Shown in pieces: positions 18,537 to 27,560 of a DNA stretch of 64,000 nt (position 1 is its first letter; each line of letters begins with the position of its first letter). The notes below the pieces were generated by a model, which saw only the letters and a list, made by a program, of their open reading frames with translations, searched no databases and had not been told where the DNA came from. The stretch lies in contig NZ_WHJH01000003.1 in the NCBI RefSeq assembly GCF_011682145.1, positions 62,001 to 126,000 on the forward strand, in the 5' to 3' direction. Source of the stretch: Massilia mucilaginosa. Lineage in GTDB: Bacteria > Pseudomonadota > Gammaproteobacteria > Burkholderiales > Burkholderiaceae_D. A program made the translations under genes and the position numbers.

Positions 18537-20381
18537 GACCATGATCCGGCTGCGCAGGTCGCGCTGCATGCGCTCGAGCGGCGCACGCATGCGCTGGTAG
18601 TCGGCCGGCGTGCAGGTCCGGCTGGCATGGCGAAAACGCAGGCTGCGCGTGACCAGCACCCGGTTGCCCAGGCGCGCGTAGCTGGCCTGGTACGACAGGC
18701 CGGCCTCGTTCACCGACAGCGCCTTCGGCAGCGCCAGAATGCGGATGCCGGGCGCGAAGGTGATCACGGTCTCGTCGGCGCTATCGAGCGCGGGACAGAT
18801 GAAGTCCTGGGTGCGCCTTGTTTCCTCCGCCATGGCCTCGACCGACTCGCTCGTTCCGCCCCAGAAATTGAAGCTGCTTGCCACGCCGGCCGGCCCCGGC
18901 AGGTCGGCCAGATTGTCGCTCACGCCCGCAAAACCCATCCGGTATTCGTCGCCCGCGCCATCGAGCAGGCCGACATCGAAACTGCCGTCGCCGTGTTGGC
19001 CCAGCGCTTGCAGCATGCGCTCGACGAAGCGCGCGCGCTCGGCCGGCGCGGTGTCGCGCACCGCCTGGCGGTACGCTTCGGCCAGCGCGCCGCCGGCCGT
19101 GCGCACCACGTCCAGAATGCCGCGCCCGTTCCGCCCGACCTCGACGCGCGCCAGCATGCGGTTGACCTCGGGCTGCATCGAGGGCGTATGCGCCAGCTTG
19201 CCGGTCGCGGCCAGCAGCACCGGTTTGCCGAGCAGGGCGGAAGGCAGATAGCCGGCCTCGGCCGCATCCGAACTGGCATCGAGAAACAGCCCGAGCGCCG
19301 GAATATAGGTGATCACATGATTGAGGATGCCCAGGGTGGGCGCGTCCGGCAGGCGGTAGGCATTGCCGCTGTTGACCAGCGCGGCGCTGCTGTCGATGCC
19401 AGCCGCGCCGAGCAGCGCTTCGAGCAGGATCGCGTGATCCTTGGCGTCGCCGTAGCGGTTCTCGAGCACGGTGGCGGCCGGATGCGGCAGCACGCCGCCG
19501 GCGCCGATGGGCACGGCCACGTAACGGATCTGACGGCGCACCCATTCCGACAGCGCCAGCGCTTTCGCGCGCGGGGTGTCGAGGCCGGCCGTCACTTCCC
19601 GCGCCAGCGCGGCGATGGTCGGGGTGACTGCCGCCTGCGCCCTGGCGCGGGCATGATGGGCGCGCGCCAGGGCGGCGTAGTTGGGAAAGGTCGACACCGC
19701 CAGCCGCTTGCCGTAATCGAGATAGCTGACCGAGTCCGACTCGATGCGCCGGTTCGGGCCGCTGACATATTTCCACTGGTATACCTGGCGCCCCGATGCG
19801 CTGCTTGCCGGCACCTGTGCGAAGCCGGCCGCATCGGCATACAAGGTCATCGACGCCGGCATGTCGTAGATCAGGTGAAACTGCTTGCTCGCGTAAAACT
19901 GCGATGAGGACAAATCCTCGAAGTGCCCGGGAAACAAGGCGCGCTTGCGCGTGAGCACGTAGCGGATGGCCACCTGGTCGCCCACCGCGACCTCGGAAAA
20001 GGTGACGATTTTCAGGCGCGCATCCTGGAACATGGGCGCGTCGCTCGCGGCCGGGTCTGGCTGGTCATTGAGCTGTTGCGGCGGCGCCGCGATGCGCCGG
20101 CCGTCCGGCTTGATGGTGAAGGCCTCCACCTCGCCCAGTTCGTCCAGGCCGGTGTTGTAGCTGATCACGTACTGGCTGTGCGCCTGCACCGCGCGCGCCA
20201 GGACGATGGTCTTGACGTTGTCGACCGTGAGGCGGTAGCTGCCGTCGGTCTCGACCACATAATGCTGGAGGTATTTGTCGATGACGATCGCGGGATCGGT
20301 GCCGGTATCGGCGCTGGCGGCGGCGCTGGTGTTGGCAAGAAGGAGGAGGGCGCTCAATACTGCGGCAAGGCAAGTGGGCAT
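18525..20381 (-). CDS. DUF3857/transglutaminase-like exported protein lacking the catalytic Cys
   Basis: A 618-residue exported protein: signal peptide 1-24, DUF3857 domain (about 35-230), then a transglutaminase-core fold (about 250-380). Related proteins have a Cys in the motif GDCKD; here residue 313 is Ala (RYGDAKDHAILL, codon GCC at 19445-19443), while the His (355, LNHVITY) and Asp (368, LFLDASSD) positions are kept. It is therefore predicted to bind but not to cross-link or hydrolyse. I chose ATG 20381 because CGGAG sits 6-10 bases ahead and a clean signal peptide follows; a Met 7 codons earlier is possible. Convergent with pth; function unknown. Confidence 0.8.
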   Translation of the reverse strand: MPTCLAAVLSALLLLANTSAAASADTGTDPAIVIDKYLQHYVVETDGSYRLTVDNVKTIVLARAVQAHSQYVISYNTGLDELGEVEAFTIKPDGRRIAAPPQQLNDQPDPAASDAPMFQDARLKIVTFSEVAVGDQVAIRYVLTRKRALFPGHFEDLSSSQFYASKQFHLIYDMPASMTLYADAAGFAQVPASSASGRQVYQWKYVSGPNRRIESDSVSYLDYGKRLAVSTFPNYAALARAHHARARAQAAVTPTIAALAREVTAGLDTPRAKALALSEWVRRQIRYVAVPIGAGGVLPHPAATVLENRYGDAKDHAILLEALLGAAGIDSSAALVNSGNAYRLPDAPTLGILNHVITYIPALGLFLDASSDAAEAGYLPSALLGKPVLLAATGKLAHTPSMQPEVNRMLARVEVGRNGRGILDVVRTAGGALAEAYRQAVRDTAPAERARFVERMLQALGQHGDGSFDVGLLDGAGDEYRMGFAGVSDNLADLPGPAGVASSFNFWGGTSESVEAMAEETRRTQDFICPALDSADETVITFAPGIRILALPKALSVNEAGLSYQASYARLGNRVLVTRSLRFRHASRTCTPADYQRMRAPLERMQRDLRSRIMVKAG

Positions 20382-20548
20382 GAAGGGCTCCGGATGAGGC
20401 ATCAGCGGACCATGTTACGCAGGCGCTTTCGGCCGGATTTGAGCTGCCGCAATCGTGCTCGGGCGGCCGGGCTGCTGTCATGATGCAGAGTGGTGCATCC
20501 GCATGAGCGCGTCGCCGTGTCGAATCGCGGTTGGGAACAGCAGAATAT

Positions 20549-20800
20549 TCAGCCAGCGATGCTCTCGACCCACATTATTTCTTGTGGATGATGCTCCCGG
20601 ATTGCCGATAGCGCGTCGGCCATTGTCGCTTCGTCCGCCTGCGCAAGAGAATCATCGAAGCGGGAGAGATTGCGGTATTCCGGCATCTGATACTCCGCTG
20701 TTGACAACGCATCGGCACCACACCGGATGTCGATACGAGAATGGTCAGCGAACGTCAAGATTTCCCGCAAGCCTTGTGTGCTTATCGCCAGGCAGACCAT
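20549..20800 (-). CDS. Small hypothetical protein (83 aa), uncertain
   Basis: An 83-residue frame with natural-looking composition (acidic, no Arg runs; ends IREHHPQEIMWVESIAG). Codon third positions are clearly less GC-rich than in the neighbouring genes. No good ribosome site is seen and I recognise no family. It could be the remaining 3' part of a longer acquired gene. The opposite strand reads an Arg-rich frame that looks like a shadow. Confidence 0.4.
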   Translation of the reverse strand: MVCLAISTQGLREILTFADHSRIDIRCGADALSTAEYQMPEYRNLSRFDDSLAQADEATMADALSAIREHHPQEIMWVESIAG

Positions 20801-21043
20801 CGTTTTCTCAGCATTTCTCTTGGATACAAGCCTGACATGTTCTCACGAAAAGCCGCGCGTGCGCAGAATGCGGAACGGCGGAGGAATCGGGGCTCCTCCG
20901 CTGACGACAGCGTCGCAACGCAGACCCGGATCCACAAGCGTGGACGGCTTGCCCGGATCATGGAGGGGGATGGGAGTCGTCGCTTGTACTTCAGGTCGCG
21001 CTGCGACTTGCCGCACCGGCCCACTTGTCGCCATAATCGCACC

Positions 21044-22129
21044 ATGCACGCACTTTCCTTCCACGCCGGCCCGCACGCGCTGGCCCATATCCGCCAGCAC
21101 GGCCTGCGCGCGCGCGACATTGCCGTCGTTCCGGCCGCCGCCGGCGGTCCCAAGGGCCTGATTTTCCAGTCGCTCGACCAATGGCTGTTCGGCGACTGGT
21201 TCGCGCAAGCGCCGCGCGAGCGCGCCCTGATCGGCGCCTCGATCGGGGCCTGGCGCATGGCCGCCGCCTGCCGGGCCGACCCGGTCGCCGCCTTCGCCAG
21301 GCTGGGCGAGCTGTACTGCGGCCAGCGCTACACCGCCAAGCCGTCACCAAAGGAAATCGACAGCGTCTGCCGCAAGCTCCTGCACGAACTGGTCGGCGGC
21401 CACGAAGCGCAAGTGACCGCTCACCCTCACCACCGCCTGCATGTCATCGCGGCGCGCGGGCGGGGTTCACTGGCCGCGCCGGCGCACCGGCGTGCCGAAG
21501 CCACCGGTTTCGCCGCCGCCGCGCTGCTCAACCTGGCATCGCGCGCCAGCCTGGCGCGCATGGCGGAACGGGTCATCGTCAGCGACGCGCGCGGCGCCCC
21601 GGCCTGGATGGCGCCCGGCTTCGACAGCTTCACCACCCATTTCGCCACCCTCGACAGCAGCAATCTGGCCGACGCCCTGCTGGCCTCCGGCACCCTGCCG
21701 ATGCTGATGCAGCCGGTGCGCAATATCGCCGGCGCCCCGCCCGGCGCCTACTGGGATGGCGGGCTGGTCGACTATCACCTGGCGCTGCCGTACTCCAATC
21801 TGGCGCCTGGCGACATCGTGCTGTACCCGCACTTCAGCGAGCACATCGTGCCGGGCTGGCTGGACAAGGCAATGCCATGGCGGCGCATGGCGCGCGGTCC
21901 CCAGTGCGGCTGGCTCGACAACGTGCTGCTGGTCGCGCCGACCCCGCATTTCCTCAGCACCCTGCCGCGCGGCAAGCTACTGGATCGCAAGGACTTCAGC
22001 TATTACGGCCTCGACCATGACGCGCGCATCCGAAACTGGCAGCAGGCAATCGGCCAGGGCCAGCGCCTGCGCGACGAGTTTGCCGCGTTCGTCGCGCGGC
22101 CGGACCTGTCGCGCATTCGGGCGTTCTGA
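21044..22129 (+). CDS. Patatin-like phospholipase family protein
   Basis: A 361-residue protein with the patatin nucleophile elbow GASIG (GxSxG) and the second catalytic motif DGGLVDYH (Asp of the Ser-Asp dyad). A Gly-rich oxyanion segment AAAGGPKGL lies near the N-terminus. The expected activity is acyl-ester hydrolysis on phospholipids. The open frame extends upstream, but MHALSFHAGPHAL at 21044 is followed at once by the conserved region, and the upstream stretch is Arg-rich and non-coding in appearance. It appears to be a single-gene unit. Confidence 0.8.
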   Translation: MHALSFHAGPHALAHIRQHGLRARDIAVVPAAAGGPKGLIFQSLDQWLFGDWFAQAPRERALIGASIGAWRMAAACRADPVAAFARLGELYCGQRYTAKPSPKEIDSVCRKLLHELVGGHEAQVTAHPHHRLHVIAARGRGSLAAPAHRRAEATGFAAAALLNLASRASLARMAERVIVSDARGAPAWMAPGFDSFTTHFATLDSSNLADALLASGTLPMLMQPVRNIAGAPPGAYWDGGLVDYHLALPYSNLAPGDIVLYPHFSEHIVPGWLDKAMPWRRMARGPQCGWLDNVLLVAPTPHFLSTLPRGKLLDRKDFSYYGLDHDARIRNWQQAIGQGQRLRDEFAAFVARPDLSRIRAF

Positions 22130-22510
22130 ATGGCGGCGTGATCAAAGGCATCTGCTGGAACGACGACGGCGCATGACGCAATCCGGATGCCGTTCTGGCC
22201 GGGGACTCACATATTCATTGTCAATCCCAACGTTTCCTGGTATCTACGCCAAGCCGGGATTGAGGATCAGTACGCCAAAACAGGCGTAGCCGAACAAGGC
22301 AGGGCAACGCAGCTTTTGGAGAAGGGTGTCGCGGAGGGTTACAATAGCCGTATTCTTTGACAAAACTCGCATAAAATTCAGCCATCGCGCTGCATTTGTG
22401 GGAGTTTTGTTGCCATTCATAGTAGTGACGGTGGTTGACGTAAAAGTCTTGCCTGGCGTGTTACGCCACGATCTGCATCCGCCTAACTTATTGATAATTA
22501 AAGGTTTTTC
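22130..22510. other. Intergenic region upstream of ychF
   Basis: 381 bases with lower GC than the surroundings and no convincing gene. A TACAAT hexamer at 22340-22345 with TTGGAG about 18 bases upstream (22316-22321) is a candidate sigma-70 promoter for ychF. A 62-codon frame (22326-22514) has no ribosome site and is not called. Confidence 0.35.
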
Positions 22511-23602
22511 ATGAGTCTCCAATGCGGCATCGTCGGCCTGCCCAACGTCGGCAAGTCCACCCTCTTCAACGCGCTGACCAAGGCCGGTATTCCGGCCGAA
22601 AACTATCCGTTCTGCACGATCGAGCCGAACGTCGGCGTGGTCGAGGTGCCGGACCCGCGCATGGCTGCGCTGTCCGATATCGTCAAGCCGGAACGCATGG
22701 TCAACGCCATCGTCGAATTCGTCGACATCGCCGGCCTGGTCGCCGGTGCGTCGAAGGGCGAGGGCCTGGGCAACCAGTTCCTGTCGCACATTCGCGAAAC
22801 CGACGCCATCGTCAACGTGGTGCGCTGCTTCGAAGACGACAACGTGATTCACGTGGCCGGCAAGGTCAGCCCGCTGGACGACATCGAAGTCATCCAGACC
22901 GAGCTGGCGCTGGCCGACATGGGCACCGTCGAAAAAGCCATCCACCGCGAGAACAAGAAAGCCCGTTCCGGCGACAAGGATGCCGCCAAGCTGGTCGCGC
23001 TGATGGAACGCATGATGCCGTTCCTGAACGACGCCAAGCCGGTGCGCGCGATGGGCCTGGACGCCGACGAGATGCTGCTGATCAAGCCGCTGTGCCTGAT
23101 CACCGCCAAGCCGGCCATGTACGTGGCCAACGTGTCCGACACGGGCTTCGTCAACAACCCGCTGCTCGACCAGCTGACCGCCTACGCCAAGTCGCAGAAC
23201 GCGCCGATCGTGGCCATCTGCGCCGCCATCGAAGCCGAAATCGCCGACCTCGACGATGCCGACAAAGGTGCTTTCCTGGCCGATATGGGCATGCAAGAGC
23301 CGGGCCTTGACCGCCTGATCCGCGCCGCCTACAAGCTGCTCGGCCTGCAGACCTACTTCACCGCCGGCGTGAAAGAAGTACGCGCCTGGACCATCCACGT
23401 GGGCGACACCGCGCCGCAAGCGGCCGGCGTGATCCACACCGACTTCGAGCGCGGCTTCATCCGCGCCCAAACCATCGCCTACGACGATTACGTCGCCTAC
23501 AAGGGCGAAGCGGGCTCCAAGGAAGCGGGCAAGATGCGCGCCGAGGGCAAGGAATATGTGGTCAAGGATGGCGATGTGCTGAACTTCCTGTTCAACGTCT
23601 AA
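22511..23602 (+). CDS. ychF: Redox-regulated ATPase YchF (Obg-family)
   Basis: A 363-residue P-loop protein: G1 GLPNVGKST (residues about 9-17), G3 [16 protein letters not shown], a coiled-coil insertion, and the TGS domain at the C-terminus ([16 protein letters not shown]). YchF prefers ATP over GTP and associates with ribosomes. Length and ends match the family. Followed by a strong terminator. Confidence 0.97.
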   Translation: MSLQCGIVGLPNVGKSTLFNALTKAGIPAENYPFCTIEPNVGVVEVPDPRMAALSDIVKPERMVNAIVEFVDIAGLVAGASKGEGLGNQFLSHIRETDAIVNVVRCFEDDNVIHVAGKVSPLDDIEVIQTELALADMGTVEKAIHRENKKARSGDKDAAKLVALMERMMPFLNDAKPVRAMGLDADEMLLIKPLCLITAKPAMYVANVSDTGFVNNPLLDQLTAYAKSQNAPIVAICAAIEAEIADLDDADKGAFLADMGMQEPGLDRLIRAAYKLLGLQTYFTAGVKEVRAWTIHVGDTAPQAAGVIHTDFERGFIRAQTIAYDDYVAYKGEAGSKEAGKMRAEGKEYVVKDGDVLNFLFNV

Positions 23603-23647
23603 GTCTAATCGGACAAGGCGCGGATAGCGGCGCCATCCGGTCACAAG

Positions 23648-23682
23648 AACCCCGTTCATCGATCGCGATGGCGGGGTTTTTT
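23648..23682 (+). terminator. Rho-independent terminator after ychF
   Basis: AACCCCG (23648-23654) pairs with CGGGGTT (23672-23678), an inner stem CATCG/CGATG extends it, and six T follow. Confidence 0.88.
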
Positions 23683-23747
23683 GCCGCTGATGTCGAGATG
23701 GCTGTCCGTCCCCGACAAATACTGACGACCAGAAAGGAAGTGTCCAA

Positions 23748-24908
23748 GTGAGCGAGTACCAATATTACGAATTCCGTGCGGTCGACCGGCCTTTGAGCCG
23801 GGACGAGATGGCCGAGCTGCGTTTGATATCCACGCGCGCGACTATTTCGCCAGCCGGTTTTGTGAATGAATACCACTGGGGCGATCTGAAAGGCGACCCG
23901 CAAGAATGGATGCGGCGCTATTTCGACGCCTTTGTGTACTCCGCCAATTGGCGTACTTGCCGTCTCGTACTGCGCCTCCCGTCCAAGACCCTGCGTCGCT
24001 CCGACGTGGCGCCGTTCCAGACGCAAACCTCGCTGAACTGCGAAGAAACCAGGTCCGGCCTGGTCATCGACTGGTCGCTGGAGGAGGGCGGCGACGACGA
24101 GCGCTTCTGCATGGAGGACGGCCCAGGCTGGATGGATCGCCTTCTGCCCGTGCGCGACGAATTATTGCGTGGCGACCTGCGCGCCTTGTATCTCGGTTGG
24201 CTCGCCGGCGTGAGCATGGGCGATGACGATGACGACGCGCTGGAACCGGCTGTTCCCGCGGGCTTGTCCCGGCTGACTGCCGCGCAGCAGGCATTGGCCG
24301 CGTTCCTGGAAATCGATCCGGACCTGCTCGCCGCGGCGGCGGCGGGGAGCGCCGGGCAGGATGCGGGACTCGACGACGACAGCGTTGAAGCGTGGATCGC
24401 AGGCTTGCCGAAGAAGGAGATGCGCCTTGTCTTCAACATGCTGTTGCACGGCGAGTCGCAGCAGGCGGAGCGCCGGGTCAAGTCGGCCTTTCGGGTATGG
24501 CGCAACGAGAGTGGCTCTGGCGAGCCAGGCAATCCCGGACAACGCAGCGTCGCCGATCTGCGGGTTCTGGCAAAGCAGGCCGAAGCAGTTCGCATGAAAC
24601 AGCAAGCGGACGAGCAATTGCGGCGCAACGAGGCCGCCCGCAAACAGCGCGACGCCTATCTGCACAGCGTCGCCGACAATGCTGAACAATGCTGGAGCGA
24701 CATGGAACAGAAGGCGCTACGGGCAACAGCATCCTCGTACGACGCTGTCAAACGCACGATGGCCGATCTTGCCGATGCGTATGCTTTACGCGGCAACATG
24801 GACGACTACCATCGTTTGCTGCGCGCCTTCGTGGACCGCCATGGCAAGCGCGCCCCGTTGATGCAGCGCCTGATGTCGGCCGGACTGTGGTCCCGGCCGA
24901 CACGCTGA
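23748..24908 (+). CDS. Hypothetical protein, 386 aa, soluble, C-terminal coiled coil
   Basis: GTG start at 23748 with a good AAAGGAAG ribosome site 7 bases upstream. The first 170 residues (beginning SEYQYYEFRAVDRPLSRDEM, with NEYHWGDLKGDP) look like a conserved globular domain. An acidic DDDDD run follows, then a helical second half with a charged coiled coil (MKQQADEQLRRNEAARKQRD) and a C-terminal helical end. No signal peptide, membrane helix or catalytic motif is seen. I do not recognise the family. It stands alone between the ychF terminator and the two-component pair. Confidence 0.7.
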   Translation: MSEYQYYEFRAVDRPLSRDEMAELRLISTRATISPAGFVNEYHWGDLKGDPQEWMRRYFDAFVYSANWRTCRLVLRLPSKTLRRSDVAPFQTQTSLNCEETRSGLVIDWSLEEGGDDERFCMEDGPGWMDRLLPVRDELLRGDLRALYLGWLAGVSMGDDDDDALEPAVPAGLSRLTAAQQALAAFLEIDPDLLAAAAAGSAGQDAGLDDDSVEAWIAGLPKKEMRLVFNMLLHGESQQAERRVKSAFRVWRNESGSGEPGNPGQRSVADLRVLAKQAEAVRMKQQADEQLRRNEAARKQRDAYLHSVADNAEQCWSDMEQKALRATASSYDAVKRTMADLADAYALRGNMDDYHRLLRAFVDRHGKRAPLMQRLMSAGLWSRPTR

Positions 24909-25140
24909 CTTCGCAAGTTCATTCCGGCCGGCATCGCCGCGCATCCTTCGCCCCTTCCCAAGCCACAGCATCGCGTCCTGTTCCCCATAGCCCGATGCTG
25001 TGACGCGCGTCATGGGCGCGCAAAAGTAACAACCTACAATCAATAATCTATTTGCAACAGCAGCAACAGCAACACCGGTCCGGCGCCGTTGGCGGGCGGC
25101 GGCAGGCACGATCACGTGGCGGCGAACGGAAGCGACGACG

Positions 25141-26826
25141 ATGGTAATTGCGGACACCCCCCTGGACAAGGACGCGGCCTGCGCGGCGGCCCAGTCCGAC
25201 GTGGCCTACAGCCAGCTGGTCGCGCGCATCCGCCTGGTGCTGACCGTCTGCGCCGTCCTGGTCGCCATCCTCGACCACGCCGGCCCCGGTCCGGCCAACC
25301 TCACCGCGCTGATGGTCCTGTCGGCCTACGCGCTGTTGTGCGCGGCGGTTTACCTGTGTCCCCGGTGCCAGCCGCGCTGGACCCGCGGCAAGCTGCGCCA
25401 CCGGCTCGACGTGGCGGTGTCGGCGGCGGTGGTGGCCGCGGTCGGCCAGGCCGACATCTTCCCGCTGGTGTTCCTGTTTTTCGCCATCGTGGTCGCATCG
25501 CTGCGCTACGGCCTGGCCGAAGGCGTGCGCGTGACCATCGCCACGGTCCTGCTGTACTACCTGGCGGCCATCATCACGCTGCCCGAGGTGGCGCCGGGGC
25601 GCGTGCTGCTGCGCGCCGTGGTGCTGCTCGCGTTCGGGCGCGTGATCGCGCAACTGGGCGAATTGCATATCCTGGCGGCGCGCCGCCAGGCCTTGCTGCG
25701 CGAATTGAACCAGGTGGCCAACCCGCGCTTCGGCATCGAGCGCAGCATGACCGCCGCGCTGGAGCGGGTGCGCGCCTTCTTCATGGCCGACAGCTGCCTG
25801 ATGCTGCTCGACGACCCGGATAGCGGCGTGCATACCCTGCGCACGGTGCGGGCCGGCGGCCCCGCGGTGGCCCCCGCCATCGCGGTCGCCCCCGCCCTGG
25901 CGCGCGCCATGCTGCCCGCGGCGCGCACCGGCGTGTTGCTGTACGTGCGCGCGTGGCGCTGCTGGCGCGCGTTCGGCGCTTCCGCCCTCAGCCACGCCGG
26001 CGACAGCGCCGCCTGGACCGGGTACGCTCCCGCCAGCCTGCGCGAACAGGCCGAGCTGCTGGGCGCGGCCTCCTTCATCAGCGCCCCGGTCAGCTTCGGG
26101 CGCGGCAAGGGCCGCCTCATCGTGGCCGCCGCCACGCGCCACCTGGGCCGCGGCGACGCCCTGTTTTTGGAGCGCATCGCCGAGCAGGGCCTGCACGCCA
26201 TCGACCGCATCGACCTGCTCGACCGCATCGCCTCCGACGCCGCCGCGCTCGAGCGCAAGAAGATCGCGCTCGACCTGCACGACAGCGCAATCCAGTCCTA
26301 CATCGGCCTGCAGCTCGGCCTGGTGGCGCTGTGCCGCAAGGCCTCCCCCGGCAACCCGCTCGCGGCCGATCTCGACCGGCTGGTGAGCATGGCGGCCGAC
26401 GTCATCGCCCAGCTGCGCGACGACGCCCAGCGCGCCTGCGCCGCACCCGGCGCCGACGACGCCATGTTCCTGGCCGCGCTGCGGCGCCAGGCGGCGCAGG
26501 CAGCGGCCGCCTACGGCGTCGAGATCCGCATCGACGCCGCGCCCGGCCTGGCGCTGGGCGACCGGCTCGGCGCGGAAGTGCTGCAGATCGTGCGCGAAGG
26601 CATCAGCAACGTGTGCCGCCACAGCGGCGCCGCCACGGCCACCGTGGCCCTGCGCTGCACCGGCGCCATCCTGCGCATCGACATCATCAACCCGCACGAC
26701 GGCACTGCGCCGCCGGCGTTCCAGCCGCGTTCTCTGAGCGAGCGCGCCGGCGCTCTCGGCGGCGCCGCCGTGGTCCACCACGACAGCGCCGGCGAGACCA
26801 TTGTCACCGTGGAGATCCCATTATGA
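25141..26826 (+). CDS. Membrane sensor histidine kinase (HisKA_3 / NarL-type partner) with degenerate ATP lid
   Basis: A 561-residue kinase. Four hydrophobic segments lie in residues about 28-150, then a GAF-like region (about 195-345), then HisKA_3 with phospho-acceptor His 380 (ALDLHDSAIQSYIG) and a HATPase domain with N-box EGISN (Asn 490). The G1 box expected as DxGxG is replaced by NPHDGTAPP (517-525), and the lid reads RSLSERAGALGG, so ATP binding may be weakened or atypical. The stop overlaps the regulator start (ATGA). It is convergent with the Tad locus, whose control is a plausible but unproven job. Confidence 0.85.
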   Translation: MVIADTPLDKDAACAAAQSDVAYSQLVARIRLVLTVCAVLVAILDHAGPGPANLTALMVLSAYALLCAAVYLCPRCQPRWTRGKLRHRLDVAVSAAVVAAVGQADIFPLVFLFFAIVVASLRYGLAEGVRVTIATVLLYYLAAIITLPEVAPGRVLLRAVVLLAFGRVIAQLGELHILAARRQALLRELNQVANPRFGIERSMTAALERVRAFFMADSCLMLLDDPDSGVHTLRTVRAGGPAVAPAIAVAPALARAMLPAARTGVLLYVRAWRCWRAFGASALSHAGDSAAWTGYAPASLREQAELLGAASFISAPVSFGRGKGRLIVAAATRHLGRGDALFLERIAEQGLHAIDRIDLLDRIASDAAALERKKIALDLHDSAIQSYIGLQLGLVALCRKASPGNPLAADLDRLVSMAADVIAQLRDDAQRACAAPGADDAMFLAALRRQAAQAAAAYGVEIRIDAAPGLALGDRLGAEVLQIVREGISNVCRHSGAATATVALRCTGAILRIDIINPHDGTAPPAFQPRSLSERAGALGGAAVVHHDSAGETIVTVEIPL

Positions 26827-27560
26827 AAAGCGAAGCGCACGATACCGTTAAAGTGATGCTGGTCGAAGACCACCAGACCATGCTGTGGGGCCTGCATACC
26901 CTGGTCGACGCCGAACGCCCGCGCATGGCCGTGGTGGGCACGGCGCGCACCTGCGACGAGGCGCTGGCGGGCGCCGCGCAACTGGCGCCGGACGTGATCC
27001 TGCTCGACCTCGACCTCGACCTGGCCGGGGTGTCCACCGTCGAATTGCTGCCCGAGCTGCTCGCCAACGGCGTCTCGCGCGCGCTGGTGCTGACCGCCGC
27101 GCACGATCCCGAACTGCTCGACCTGGCGGTGCGGCGCGGCGCGCGCGGCATCCTGCACAAGGAAGTCACGGCCGAACAAGTCATCAAGGCCATCGCCAAG
27201 ATCCAGCGCGGCGAACTGTGGTTCGACGCCGGCACCATGGACCGCGTGTTCGGCCAGATGCTGGGCTGGCGCCGCGCGCTGCGCCCCGATCCGCCGGCCG
27301 AAAAACACGCCGCCCTGACCGCGCGCGAACGCGCCATCGTCAGCGCCGCCGTCGAACACAGCGGCAGCGCCAACCACGAGGTGGCGCAGCGCCTGTTCAT
27401 TTCCGAGCACACCTTGCGCAACCATCTCAGTTCGATCTACCGCAAGCTCGATGTGCCCAACCGGCTCGGCATGTACGTGTACGCGATCCGCCATGGCCTG
27501 GTCGAACCCGGCAAAACCCGCAAACCCGGCCAGCCCCAGGAGCGCGTCACTGGGCACTGA
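26823..27560 (+). CDS. NarL/FixJ-family response regulator
   Basis: A 245-residue regulator. The receiver domain has acidic residues in VEDH, phospho-acceptor Asp 62 (ILLDLDLD) and Lys in ILHKE. The C-terminal LuxR-type HTH runs from LTARERAIVSAA through HEVAQRLFISEHTLRNHLS to the end. It starts in the kinase stop (4-base overlap). Its last 14 bases overlap the 3' end of tadC on the other strand, so read-through in either direction would be antisense. Confidence 0.92.
   Translation: MKSEAHDTVKVMLVEDHQTMLWGLHTLVDAERPRMAVVGTARTCDEALAGAAQLAPDVILLDLDLDLAGVSTVELLPELLANGVSRALVLTAAHDPELLDLAVRRGARGILHKEVTAEQVIKAIAKIQRGELWFDAGTMDRVFGQMLGWRRALRPDPPAEKHAALTARERAIVSAAVEHSGSANHEVAQRLFISEHTLRNHLSSIYRKLDVPNRLGMYVYAIRHGLVEPGKTRKPGQPQERVTGH

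Noticed and set aside
22326-22514. 62-codon frame before ychF
   Set aside because: No ribosome site, overlaps the ychF start and the candidate promoter; more likely leader DNA.
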